Below, one piece after another: positions 20,194-27,659 of a stretch of 37,064 nt of DNA (its first letter is position 1; each line of letters starts with the position of its first letter). The position numbers and the translations under genes are program-made. This DNA comes from Aquificaceae bacterium (GTDB lineage Bacteria; Aquificota; Aquificia; Aquificales; Aquificaceae): positions 1 to 37,064 of the forward strand of contig JALWEG010000032.1 of the NCBI GenBank assembly GCA_027014155.1, in the 5' to 3' direction. Under the pieces are notes generated by a model that worked only from the letters and a program-made list of their open reading frames with translations, was not told the origin of the DNA and did no database searches.

Positions 20194-20226
20194 AATAAGG
20201 TTCCTTAAATCGGAGGTATCGGGAAG

Positions 20227-20499
20227 ATGGCAAACACCAAACAGGCTAAGAAGAGGGTAAGAAGGGACGCCAAGAGAAGGCTAAGAAACAGGTATCACCT
20301 ATCAAGAATGAGAACCTACATAAGGAACTTCAGGAAGATGCTGCAGGCGGGACAGCTCCAAGAGGCCAAGGAATACTACCCCAAGGTGGTGAGCATAATA
20401 CAGCACACCGCCTCTAAGGGAGTTATCCATAAGAACGAGGCCGCCCGCAGGGTCTCAAGGATAACCCAACTTCTTAACAAGGCCCTTAAGGAGTCTTAG
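20227..20499 (+). CDS. rpsT: Ribosomal protein S20
   Basis: Small basic 16S rRNA-binding protein of 90 residues. The start ANTKQAKKRVRRDAKRRLRNR is the standard S20 helix, and HKNEAARRVSRITQLLNKAL is the conserved C-terminal helix. A GGAGGT ribosome site lies 9 bases upstream of ATG. The last 45 bp overlap the 3' end of murJ on the other strand, and no terminator hairpin separates the two convergent genes. Confidence 0.97.
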   Translation: MANTKQAKKRVRRDAKRRLRNRYHLSRMRTYIRNFRKMLQAGQLQEAKEYYPKVVSIIQHTASKGVIHKNEAARRVSRITQLLNKALKES

Positions 20500-21951
20500 G
20501 GTAAGCTCTTCCTTCAGCAGAGCACAGCTCAGAAAATAGATAAACGCTCCCGTAAATATAAGGAAGGGAGTTTTAAGGTATATCCCCGCGTCCAACGAGT
20601 CTTTTAAGAGCATAAGAGCTACCACCATTCCGCCGCAGGACAGAAGCGCCTTCCAAAGGGTGGGCAAAAAGGGCAAAGGCCTCAGGCTCGTCTCCTTTAG
20701 GTTCAAGAGCAGATAGCTCAAACCCAACAGGGAAGAGAGAAAGGTTCCCCCGGGAAGCCCCACCATACCCAATCCCAAGGGGAAGGCAAGGAGAAAGGCA
20801 AAGAGGCCTTCGGAGATAACGCTAAGCAAACTCCCCTTCATGGGAGTAAGGGTATCCCCCTTAGAAAAGAACTGGGAAGAGAGAACCTTGTAGAGGGAGA
20901 AAAAGGGCAGCGAGAGACTATAGACGGCCAAGAGCCCTGCAGCCGAGAGGGTATCCCGATAGGAAAAGCTCCCCCTCTGATACACGAAGGCGATAACCTC
21001 CTCCGATAGAACTATGAGGCCGGCTGCGGCGGGCAGCGTCAAAAGAATTATCACCTTAATGGAAAGCTCCAAGCTCCTCTCCTCTTCCTCCTTGCGGGAG
21101 AGCAAGGCGAGCAGGACGTTGGCCACGCTGGTAGAAATAAGACTCAAGGGTAGCAGAAATATACGGTTGGCGTAGTAGAGGTAGGATATGACACCCTTAC
21201 CCAGAAAGGAAGCTAAGAAGGTGTCTATGAAAAAGGAGAGCTGACCTATACCGAAGGAGCCCACCGAAGGTGCGAGCCTCTTCAAGAACTCCTTTATCTC
21301 CCTATCAAAGCTCAGGCGCAGACCGAGCCTTATACCCTTCTTAAAGAGGAAGGGTAGATTTACGGCCACCTGAAGGACTCCGCCCAGGAGTACTCCCAAA
21401 ATCAGAGAGCGAAAGCCCAAGCTCTGACCCGCCAATAGAAGTGTCAGGGTGAAGGTCAGGTTAAAGACCGCCTGAGCCACCGCGGGGACAAAAAAGCTCT
21501 TGTGGGCATTTAGCACGCCCATGAAGAAGGCGCTCAGGCTGACGAACACCACGTAGGAGAAGATGAACTTGGCCATATATACCGCCAATTGATGTGTTGT
21601 GGAATCTTTCACACCCGGAGCTATGAGGCTTATAACCCAATCCGCCGACAAGGTTCCTACGATGGCGATACTCACCACCGCCAGCATGTAAAGGGAGAAG
21701 ACCTTACCGAGGAACTCCTTGCCTCTACCCTCCCTTAGAGCTTTGGAGTACATGGGAACGAAGGCGGGGTTGAAACCACCCTCTCCGAATATCCTGCGGA
21801 AGGTGTTGGGAAGCCTGAAGGCTATAAAGAAGGCGTCGGATACGTGGGAAGCTCCAAAGATGTAGGCAACGCTCATATCCCTGACGAACCCCAGAACCCT
21901 GCTCAGGAGAATACCGAAGAAGAAACGGACGGAGTGCTTAAGGACCTCCAT
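20455..21951 (-). CDS. murJ: Lipid II flippase MurJ
   Basis: MOP-superfamily flippase that moves lipid II to the periplasm for peptidoglycan synthesis. It has 498 residues with about 13-14 hydrophobic helices. The N-terminal segment FFFGILLSRVLGFVRDMSVAY and the conserved IFGEGGFNPAFVPMYS loop (about residues 53-69) are diagnostic. Its GTGGAGGT ribosome site lies inside the end of the DUF167 gene, which it overlaps by 14 bp. Its last 45 bp overlap rpsT convergently. Confidence 0.95.
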   Translation of the reverse strand: MEVLKHSVRFFFGILLSRVLGFVRDMSVAYIFGASHVSDAFFIAFRLPNTFRRIFGEGGFNPAFVPMYSKALREGRGKEFLGKVFSLYMLAVVSIAIVGTLSADWVISLIAPGVKDSTTHQLAVYMAKFIFSYVVFVSLSAFFMGVLNAHKSFFVPAVAQAVFNLTFTLTLLLAGQSLGFRSLILGVLLGGVLQVAVNLPFLFKKGIRLGLRLSFDREIKEFLKRLAPSVGSFGIGQLSFFIDTFLASFLGKGVISYLYYANRIFLLPLSLISTSVANVLLALLSRKEEEERSLELSIKVIILLTLPAAAGLIVLSEEVIAFVYQRGSFSYRDTLSAAGLLAVYSLSLPFFSLYKVLSSQFFSKGDTLTPMKGSLLSVISEGLFAFLLAFPLGLGMVGLPGGTFLSSLLGLSYLLLNLKETSLRPLPFLPTLWKALLSCGGMVVALMLLKDSLDAGIYLKTPFLIFTGAFIYFLSCALLKEELTLRLLKGLVKKLGYP

Positions 21952-22165
21952 CTACCTCTACCAGCTTACTCCTCGCGGTGTGCCCCTTGAGTATCTTCAA
22001 CTTGCTTTTGGATACGTTCAGATGCTCGGCCAAAAGCTCCAAGAGCCTCTCGTTGGCCTTCCCCTTTTCCGGTGGAGCGTTTACCCTAACCTCGTAGAGG
22101 TTATCTCCCAGAGGGATTACGGCTTCCTTTTTGGCGTTTGGCTTTACCTTTACCTTGAGCAGCAT
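21938..22165 (-). CDS. DUF167 (YggU) family protein
   Basis: Small alpha/beta protein of 75 residues with unknown function. The DUF167 hallmarks are present: VKVKPNAKKEAV at the start, VRVNAPPEKGKANERLLELLAE (about residues 27-48), and LKILKGHTARSKLVEVDG at the end. It starts directly after the upstream stop (TAAATG) and overlaps murJ. Proteins of this family are often encoded near YggT and cell-division genes; here the partner is murJ, also a cell-envelope gene. Confidence 0.92.
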   Translation of the reverse strand: MLLKVKVKPNAKKEAVIPLGDNLYEVRVNAPPEKGKANERLLELLAEHLNVSKSKLKILKGHTARSKLVEVDGGP

Positions 22166-22375
22166 TTACTCCTGGGGAATCTCCTTCTCCGATTTGTAGA
22201 GTATGGTATACACCACCGTAAAGCCGTCTATCCCGTGCTCCCTGGCATGGGTAATCTTCACATCTACGACCTCTCCCCCCTCCTCGTAGATGGCCTCTAT
22301 AACCTCGTTCAGCTTCTCGGTAATCTGGGCCGTGGTTCCCTCTATGTCAACCACGAGGCTCTTTAACCTGACCAT
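22166..22375 (-). CDS. Small conserved-looking protein of unknown function
   Basis: A 69-residue acidic protein that I do not recognise with confidence. It has a beta-alpha-beta-beta pattern: VRLKSLVVDIEG, a helix TAQITEKLNEVIEAIYEEG, then EVVDVKITHAREHG and DGFTVVYTILYKSEKE. This layout recalls small Cse60-like or dodecin-like proteins, but no diagnostic residue supports that. It is tightly packed between the ABC exporter (23 bp) and DUF167 (directly adjacent), so it is very probably a real, co-transcribed gene. No Shine-Dalgarno is seen before ATG 22375. Confidence 0.7.
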   Translation of the reverse strand: MVRLKSLVVDIEGTTAQITEKLNEVIEAIYEEGGEVVDVKITHAREHGIDGFTVVYTILYKSEKEIPQE

Positions 22376-22398
22376 AGGGGATTATGATAACCGAACGG

Positions 22399-24087
22399 CT
22401 AACGAAATATTGAGTAAAACTCTCCCTTTCTCTCGTAAAGCTCCTGTGGTGTACCCTCTTCAATTATCTTACCGTCGCCCATTACCACAACTTTATCGCA
22501 ACCTTTGATGTTGGAAAGCCTGTGGGCCACCACTATCATGGTTTTATCCTTGAAGAACTCAAAGAGATTTCTCAATACCCTCTCCTCGGTCTTCATATCA
22601 AGGGCAGAGGTGGCCTCGTCAAGTATAACTATGTCCGGGTTCCTGAGAAAGATTCTCGCCAAAGCCAACCTCTGCCTCTCCCCTCCGGACAGGTTCACAC
22701 CCCTCTCACCTATCTCGGTATCCAAACCCTGAGGGAGTCTGTCCACGAAGTCGCAAGAGGCAAGTTCAAGGGCAGCCCTTAACTCCTCCTCGCCGGCGTC
22801 GGGCTTTGCCACGAGGAGATTGTTCCTGAGCGAGTCCCTAAACAGAATTACCTCCTGAGAGGAGAAGCCTATCTTGGCCCTCAGGGAGTCCACGTCAAAC
22901 TCCCTCAGCTCCACGCCGTCCACCAACAGATTGCCCTCGTAATCTATCAGTCTTGGGATAACCCTTATGAGAGTGCTCTTGCCCGAGCCTGTCCTGCCCA
23001 CTATACCCATCTTGATTCCTTTGGGAAGAGAGAGGTTTATCCCTTTGAGAACCTCCTTACCGCTCAGGTAAACTCTCAAGTCCCTGATTTCTATGCCTTC
23101 CTTTAAGCCCTTAAACTCTGTGCCTCCCCGTTTCTCCTGAGGAATACCCATCAGGTAGCGGATTCTGTCCACGACCGGGAGAGAGCCCTTTAAATTCATG
23201 AGAGCTTTCTGGGTCTCCATTATGGGCATCTGCACCATAAAGAGGGCGGTAAGGTAGGATATAAAGTCCCCGGTGCTCATATCCCCCCTGACTATCCTAA
23301 AGCCCCCGTATAATAGAACGAGAGCGACTACCGAATAGCCGAACATGTAGTTTATAACCGAGTTGGTGGTCATATAAAGAACCGACTTCATGGAAAACCT
23401 GAAGAGTTTCTCGTTAAAACGGGAGAAGCTTTCCAAAAATCTGCCCTCGGCGGAGAAGAGCTTTATACTCTCCATACCGTAAACGCTCTGGGATATAACC
23501 TGCGTCAGCTCCGCCGTCTTTTCCTGAACCAGCCTCACATACTTGCCCTTCTTTCTACCGAAGAACTTGACCAGATATCCCATAAGGGGTAGAAGAAAGA
23601 AGAGAATCAGGGTCAGGGTTAAATCTCTGTAAACCAGAACTCCCAAGAGCGCCAAAGCCACCAAAGGTTCCCTTAGCAGCTTGGGCGTGTAATCGCTCAG
23701 AACTTGCCTCAAAGAGGCGGTATCGTTAACAATCCTGCTTATCAGCTCTCCAGATTTGTGGCTCAGGATAAAGTCCATGGGAGAGAAGAGAAGACGATTG
23801 TATATATCCCACCTTATCCTCTTTACCACCTTTTCGGCCACGAGGTTGGTGAAGTAAGTGGACATAAAAAAACCTACCTGCATAAGAGAGGCCGAGGCGA
23901 GCAGCAGCAGCGTTATCTTTATTAGCTCCTGCTGGTTTTTGAGGATAAATACCTCGTCCACTATCCTCTTGACCAGTAGAGTTATGCCCGTGGCACCGGC
24001 AGATTGGAAAAGTGAACCTAAAAGAGATAGAAGGAGTATAGGAAAGAAAGGCCTTAGGTGATTTAAGAGCCAGAGCAGGTTGTTCAA
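22399..24087 (-). CDS. MsbA-like ABC exporter (fused permease-ATPase)
   Basis: Type IV ABC half-exporter of 562 residues. Six membrane helices occupy about residues 10-300. The nucleotide-binding domain has Walker A GIVGRTGSGKSTLIR (about 360-375), Q-loop FSSQEVILFR, signature LSGGERQR, Walker B IVILDEATSALD and the switch VAHRLSN. It resembles lipid A flippase MsbA or related lipid and peptide exporters; the nearby envelope genes fit lipid transport. The apparent start is TTG 24087, with no Shine-Dalgarno and only 8 nt from a strong hairpin, so the true start could be slightly different. Confidence 0.88.
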   Translation of the reverse strand: MNNLLWLLNHLRPFFPILLLSLLGSLFQSAGATGITLLVKRIVDEVFILKNQQELIKITLLLLASASLMQVGFFMSTYFTNLVAEKVVKRIRWDIYNRLLFSPMDFILSHKSGELISRIVNDTASLRQVLSDYTPKLLREPLVALALLGVLVYRDLTLTLILFFLLPLMGYLVKFFGRKKGKYVRLVQEKTAELTQVISQSVYGMESIKLFSAEGRFLESFSRFNEKLFRFSMKSVLYMTTNSVINYMFGYSVVALVLLYGGFRIVRGDMSTGDFISYLTALFMVQMPIMETQKALMNLKGSLPVVDRIRYLMGIPQEKRGGTEFKGLKEGIEIRDLRVYLSGKEVLKGINLSLPKGIKMGIVGRTGSGKSTLIRVIPRLIDYEGNLLVDGVELREFDVDSLRAKIGFSSQEVILFRDSLRNNLLVAKPDAGEEELRAALELASCDFVDRLPQGLDTEIGERGVNLSGGERQRLALARIFLRNPDIVILDEATSALDMKTEERVLRNLFEFFKDKTMIVVAHRLSNIKGCDKVVVMGDGKIIEEGTPQELYERKGEFYSIFR

Positions 24088-24095
24088 GTTATGGG

Positions 24096-24114
24096 ACGGG
24101 GGCTGCGCCCCCGT
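24096..24114 (-). terminator. Hairpin downstream of lbpA
   Basis: An 8-bp stem ACGGGGGC/GCCCCCGT with a three-base loop, 15 nt after the lbpA stop. There is no T tract after it on the minus strand. It may be an mRNA 3' stabiliser or a partial terminator separating the sHdr operon from the ABC exporter gene. Confidence 0.55.
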
Positions 24115-24128
24115 GGTTTAAAGGTCTC

Positions 24129-24566
24129 TTAGCCGCAGCTTATACCCTTCTCGGAAGCCACCTTTTGGAGTATCTCGGCAGCCTTTGCGGCGTCTAAAAG
24201 CTCAACGTCCCCGGTGGGCTTGAGCTTGGCTATCCACCCTTCGCCGTAAGGGTCGTCGTTGGCCAGAGCTGGGTTGCTCCTGAGAGCTTCGTTGACCTCA
24301 ACTATCTCCCCTTCAAAGGGTGCGGGAACGGGTCCAACCCACTTTCCGCTCTCTATGGTGGCAACGCTCTTGCGCTTCTTGACTACCTTCCCCACCTTCT
24401 TGGGCGTGTAGGCAACGAGCCTTCCCGCCATGGCCGCGGCAACGGAAGTAAGCCCCACCGTGTAGGTTCCATCGCCGTTATCCTTGGCCCACGTAAAGGC
24501 GTTGGCCTCGGGGTCAACATCGTAAAGCAGGTCGTCCGGTATCTGACAGCCGTTTACCTCTGCCAT
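24129..24566 (-). CDS. lbpA: Lipoate-binding protein of the sHdr pathway (GcvH-like LbpA)
   Basis: A GcvH-fold carrier of 145 residues whose lipoylated lysine is expected at K75 in IESGKWVGPVPAP. The SGKWVGPV-type context is what distinguishes LbpA from the glycine-cleavage GcvH, which has an ESVKAASE-like sequence. In sHdr organisms LbpA is essential for sulfur oxidation to sulfite and is the presumed acceptor for the complex. No glycine-cleavage genes are near; it is the last gene of the sHdr run. GGGAGGT precedes the ATG. No lipoate-ligase or lipoyl-synthase genes are seen in the window. Confidence 0.92.
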   Translation of the reverse strand: MAEVNGCQIPDDLLYDVDPEANAFTWAKDNGDGTYTVGLTSVAAAMAGRLVAYTPKKVGKVVKKRKSVATIESGKWVGPVPAPFEGEIVEVNEALRSNPALANDDPYGEGWIAKLKPTGDVELLDAAKAAEILQKVASEKGISCG

Positions 24567-24597
24567 ATCTTACCTCCCATCTGTTGGTTTTTAAGTA

Positions 24598-25002
24598 TTA
24601 AAATGTTAACACTTTATCGGCTTCCAGTGCACGGATAGCGAACTCGCTGGCAGGCACCACTCCGTCAAGCTCCGGTATGAACTCGTCTTCCGTAAGCCCC
24701 ATAGAGTCAACGGCCTGCTTGCAGGAGAAGAACTTAACACCCGCCAACTTGGCGTCCCTCATGAAATCGTAAACGCTCTTTAGCTTCTCTCCGTTCTGGG
24801 ACAGGCAGTTTCCTCCAGAGGGAAAGAGCTTTTCCGCCACGCCCTTCCTTATGAGGTTGGTTCCGTCCATGTTAAAGAATATCTCCACCTCTGCATCGTT
24901 GGAGGCCATAAGTGCGGATATGTAAAAGGGCGCAGCACACCTCCAAGGGGTCTTGGGTCCGCTCGTCATAAGAATTATTACCTTCTTCTCCTCTTCCAGC
25001 AC
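24598..25002 (-). CDS. DsrE-family protein between shdrB2 and lbpA
   Basis: DsrE/TusD-fold protein of 134 residues, probably a sulfur-transfer or redox partner. It starts VIILMTSGPKTPWRCAAPFY and has Cys at 22, 66 and 94, the last in VKFFSCKQAVDSMGL, where DsrE-like proteins carry their reactive Cys. It differs clearly from the two DsrE proteins upstream of shdrC1. The start is GTG with a GAGGAG site 8 bases upstream. Its position between shdrB2 and lbpA suggests it works at the exit side of the complex; this is inference. Confidence 0.82.
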   Translation of the reverse strand: MLEEEKKVIILMTSGPKTPWRCAAPFYISALMASNDAEVEIFFNMDGTNLIRKGVAEKLFPSGGNCLSQNGEKLKSVYDFMRDAKLAGVKFFSCKQAVDSMGLTEDEFIPELDGVVPASEFAIRALEADKVLTF

Positions 25003-25020
25003 GGCAACAACTCCTCAAAA

Positions 25021-25047
25021 GGGGTTTGAAGGGAGAGGAGAAACCCC
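25021..25047 (-). terminator. Intercistronic hairpin between shdrB2 and dsrE
   Basis: A 7-bp stem GGGGTTT/AAACCCC with a 13-base purine-rich loop. On the minus strand it is followed by TTTTG, a short T run. It may reduce read-through from the shdr genes into dsrE-lbpA, or protect the upstream mRNA. An alternative pairing inside the loop region is possible. Confidence 0.45.
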
Positions 25048-25061
25048 TCCCGACAGTCCGT

Positions 25062-26060
25062 TTATATAAGCCCGAGTCTCTTAAGGACGGGAATGGGGTC
25101 GGACAGGTTGTCTTTCAGTTTCACATCGTTGGCGCCGTATCCGAAGGCTATACCCAAGAGCTGGGTAAAGTAAACCGCGGGAACGTCAACGTCGGGAACG
25201 CCCTTCATCATGAGCCTGTGCCTGTACATCTCAAGGGATGCGTGGCAGAGGGGACACTCGGTAGCTATAACGTCGGCGCCGTTCCTCTTCGCGGTCTGGA
25301 GGAGCATCATCACGAACTTCTCGGATACCTGCTCGTCGGAAAGGGAGTGGGGTCCTCCGCAGCACTGGGTATGCATGGGTTCGTACTCCACGTTGGTGGC
25401 TCCTGCAGCTTCCAAGAGAGCGTTCATGTAGTAAGGATGCTCGTCGTCGTCGGCGGTCTCTCTTCTGCGGGGTCTTGCCTGCTCTTCCTCCTCGGGAGCG
25501 TTGTGGGAGTAGGTCCTTGAGTAGAAGTGAGGTCTGGTGTACAGGCAGCCGTAGTAGTTGGCCACCTTAAGGCCCGTAAGGGGCTTCCTCGTTCTCCTCT
25601 TTACCTCTTCGGGACCCGCCTCGTGGTAGAACCACTCAAGCAGGTGGTAGGTGGTGGGAACTTCGGTAAGGGGGTCAACTCCGCCCTCCTTGAGCAGTTC
25701 GTTAACCCTGTCGTAAACGCTCTTGTCGGTGGTGAGGAAGTACTCGGCTCTCTGTAGGGAGAAGGAGCATCCGTTGCAGGGAGCAACTATGGCGTTATGT
25801 CCCTGTCTTCTGGCGAGGGACATGTTCCTCGCGTTCAGGAGCATAGTTCCCCAGAAGGAGACGTTCTTGGTCTCCATAGCTCCGCAGCAGTTGTAGTCCT
25901 CAATGTAATCCAGCTCAAGGCCAAGCTCCTTGGCCACTATCTTGGTAGATACATCGTAAGCCCTTGCCGCACCCTCAAGGGAGCAGCCGGGATAGTAAGC
26001 TATCCTCTTACCTATGCCTCCCATAGGAGACTTTTTCGTCTGTTCAGCTACCTGTGCCAT
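25062..26060 (-). CDS. shdrB2: sHdrB2, heterodisulfide-reductase-like subunit B
   Basis: CCG-domain subunit of the sulfur-oxidising heterodisulfide-reductase-like complex, 332 residues. Both cysteine-rich motifs are complete: C26, C58-C59-G, C95-x2-C98 and C172, C233-C234-G, C269-x2-C272, each suited to hold a non-cubane [4Fe-4S] cluster. Between C172 and the second CCG there is a charged insertion (about residues 184-207, rich in Glu, Arg and Asp) not usual in methanogen HdrB as I remember it. The AGGAGG ribosome site is strong. It follows shdrC2 closely, the standard C2-B2 order. Confidence 0.94.
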   Translation of the reverse strand: MAQVAEQTKKSPMGGIGKRIAYYPGCSLEGAARAYDVSTKIVAKELGLELDYIEDYNCCGAMETKNVSFWGTMLLNARNMSLARRQGHNAIVAPCNGCSFSLQRAEYFLTTDKSVYDRVNELLKEGGVDPLTEVPTTYHLLEWFYHEAGPEEVKRRTRKPLTGLKVANYYGCLYTRPHFYSRTYSHNAPEEEEQARPRRRETADDDEHPYYMNALLEAAGATNVEYEPMHTQCCGGPHSLSDEQVSEKFVMMLLQTAKRNGADVIATECPLCHASLEMYRHRLMMKGVPDVDVPAVYFTQLLGIAFGYGANDVKLKDNLSDPIPVLKRLGLI

Positions 26061-26082
26061 GGCGTAAACCTCCTCTTATCAA

Positions 26083-26847
26083 TTAATGGACGAAAGAAAC
26101 ACCCTCTTCGTCCATGACCTTCCTGAGAACCTGCTTAAACCTGTTCCAGTTCTTGGTCTTGGGGTGGAAGAGCATGTGCTTGGCGTTCAGTATCAGGAAG
26201 TCTATGTTCATGCTCTTGATGGGCTTTATCGCCAACTGCTTGAGCCACTCGGGAGTTCCGCCGAGGAAGGGTATGGGTTTTTTCAGAACCGGGTCCTTGA
26301 ACACCTCGTAGCCCTGTTTCTCTATCCAGCCGAAGAGAAGCTCACCGTCCTCAATCCTGCCATGCTCAAACACGGCCTCAAGGAAAAAGGTATCAAACTT
26401 CTTAGAGGGATACTCCTCTATGAGTCCCTTCTTGCTCATAACCTTAAGGATTGCCTTGAGGGTTTCCTCCACGAGAACGCCCTTGGGACACCTGTGGGTG
26501 CATTTGTGGCAGGACACGCACCTCCATATCACGTCCGCCCTCTTCTGAAGCTCGTCTATAAGTCCCAGCCTTGCGAGGTATATGAAGTGTCTGGGGTTGT
26601 ACCTTTCGTCCCAGTAGTTGTGAACGGGACAGGAAGCGGTGCAGTATGAGCACTGATAGCACTGGAGTATGGTTTTGCCTTCGGGCTGCTTGAGAACCTC
26701 GTCCAAGAAGTCAAGGTCGTAGTCCTCTATAACCCTCGGAAGTATGACGAGGTTCCAGTCCCCGGATACGTCTATACCATCTATAACAAGCCTCTCTTTA
26801 CGTAGAACCCTTTCCGGTTCCACAAGGCTCCGCTCGTGTATAGCCAT
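26083..26847 (-). CDS. shdrC2: sHdrC2, iron-sulfur subunit
   Basis: Electron-transfer subunit with two classical [4Fe-4S] sites, both CX2CX2CX3CP: C63, C66, C69, C73 and C110, C113, C116, C120. The length of 254 residues and the pairing with shdrB2 fit sHdrC2, which relays electrons between the flavin subunit and the CCG clusters. A GAAGGAGGT site precedes ATG 26847. The C-terminal 130 residues have no cysteine and may dock the partner subunits. Confidence 0.93.
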   Translation of the reverse strand: MAIHERSLVEPERVLRKERLVIDGIDVSGDWNLVILPRVIEDYDLDFLDEVLKQPEGKTILQCYQCSYCTASCPVHNYWDERYNPRHFIYLARLGLIDELQKRADVIWRCVSCHKCTHRCPKGVLVEETLKAILKVMSKKGLIEEYPSKKFDTFFLEAVFEHGRIEDGELLFGWIEKQGYEVFKDPVLKKPIPFLGGTPEWLKQLAIKPIKSMNIDFLILNAKHMLFHPKTKNWNRFKQVLRKVMDEEGVSFVH

Positions 26848-26862
26848 CTCTACCTACCTCCT

Positions 26863-27657
26863 TCAGGTGTACTCTATGGGAGCGTGAACCCCCAAGAGCC
26901 TTTTGGCCATCACCCCTGCAGGGGGGAAGAAGCCCTTTGCGCTGTGCATGGTTGACAGGGTCATGTAATCCACGTAGGTGGCATATATCATGGCAAGGAA
27001 TATATCCACGAAGAGATACCCCTTAACCTTTATACCGAACTCGGCCAGCTTTTCCGCTATCTGAGTATAAACCTGCTTAAACTGCTCGTAGGTCTCTCCG
27101 TACATGCGCCTTCCTTTACCTCCGGTAGGGGGTTCTTCCTTGAGAAAGACTATGGCGCCCGTTTCGGACTCCGGGTCCCATATCCAAGTAGTCCAGAGGA
27201 TATACTCTTCGGGATAGACGAAGTGTAGCAGCTCCGCCGCTATATCCCTCGCCGAGCGCTTATCTATACCCCTTATCTGTTTAACGAACTCTCCGACCTT
27301 CTCTTCCCAGCTTCTTGGCTCCCTCTTCTTCTTGAAAAAGCCACCCTTCTCGTCTCCATACAGCAGGTCGCTGATTGCCTTCTTGAGCCTGTCAACTCCC
27401 GTCTGTTCAACTATCTCCTTCTTCTTTCTTCTGGCGGCAAATATTCTGTCTAAAAGCTCCTCCAGCTCCTCTTTTTCAAGGGAAGGCAAGCGCTCCTTGG
27501 CAAGGGCCTTCTGAAAGAGCATAGACTTTTCCAAGAGCTGGTTGTAAAACTCCTGTGCGAACTCCTCACCCTCGCCAAGGACTTTTATGAGGTAATCCCT
27601 AACGAGCGCGTCGTCCAAAGACGCGGCCTTAAAACCTTCCCTTTTCTCTTCACCCAT
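26863..27657 (-). CDS. sHdr cluster protein of unknown function (hyp between shdrA and shdrC2)
   Basis: A 264-residue protein conserved at this place in sHdr clusters and often labelled only hyp. It is mostly helical, strongly charged (KKKREPRSWEEKVGEF), and contains no cysteine at all, so it cannot hold an iron-sulfur cluster or carry sulfur on Cys. Trp-rich WTTWIWDPESETGAIVF and a Gly/Lys-rich loop EEPPTGGKGRRMYGETY (about residues 165-190) stand out. It starts directly after the shdrA stop. A structural or assembly role is the simplest guess; I do not assign a function. Confidence 0.85.
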   Translation of the reverse strand: MGEEKREGFKAASLDDALVRDYLIKVLGEGEEFAQEFYNQLLEKSMLFQKALAKERLPSLEKEELEELLDRIFAARRKKKEIVEQTGVDRLKKAISDLLYGDEKGGFFKKKREPRSWEEKVGEFVKQIRGIDKRSARDIAAELLHFVYPEEYILWTTWIWDPESETGAIVFLKEEPPTGGKGRRMYGETYEQFKQVYTQIAEKLAEFGIKVKGYLFVDIFLAMIYATYVDYMTLSTMHSAKGFFPPAGVMAKRLLGVHAPIEYT

Positions 27658-27659
27658 GA

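Noticed and set aside
24129-24566. Glycine cleavage system H protein
   Set aside because: The lipoyl-lysine context SGKWVGP and the sHdr neighbours indicate LbpA; no gcvT or gcvP is present.
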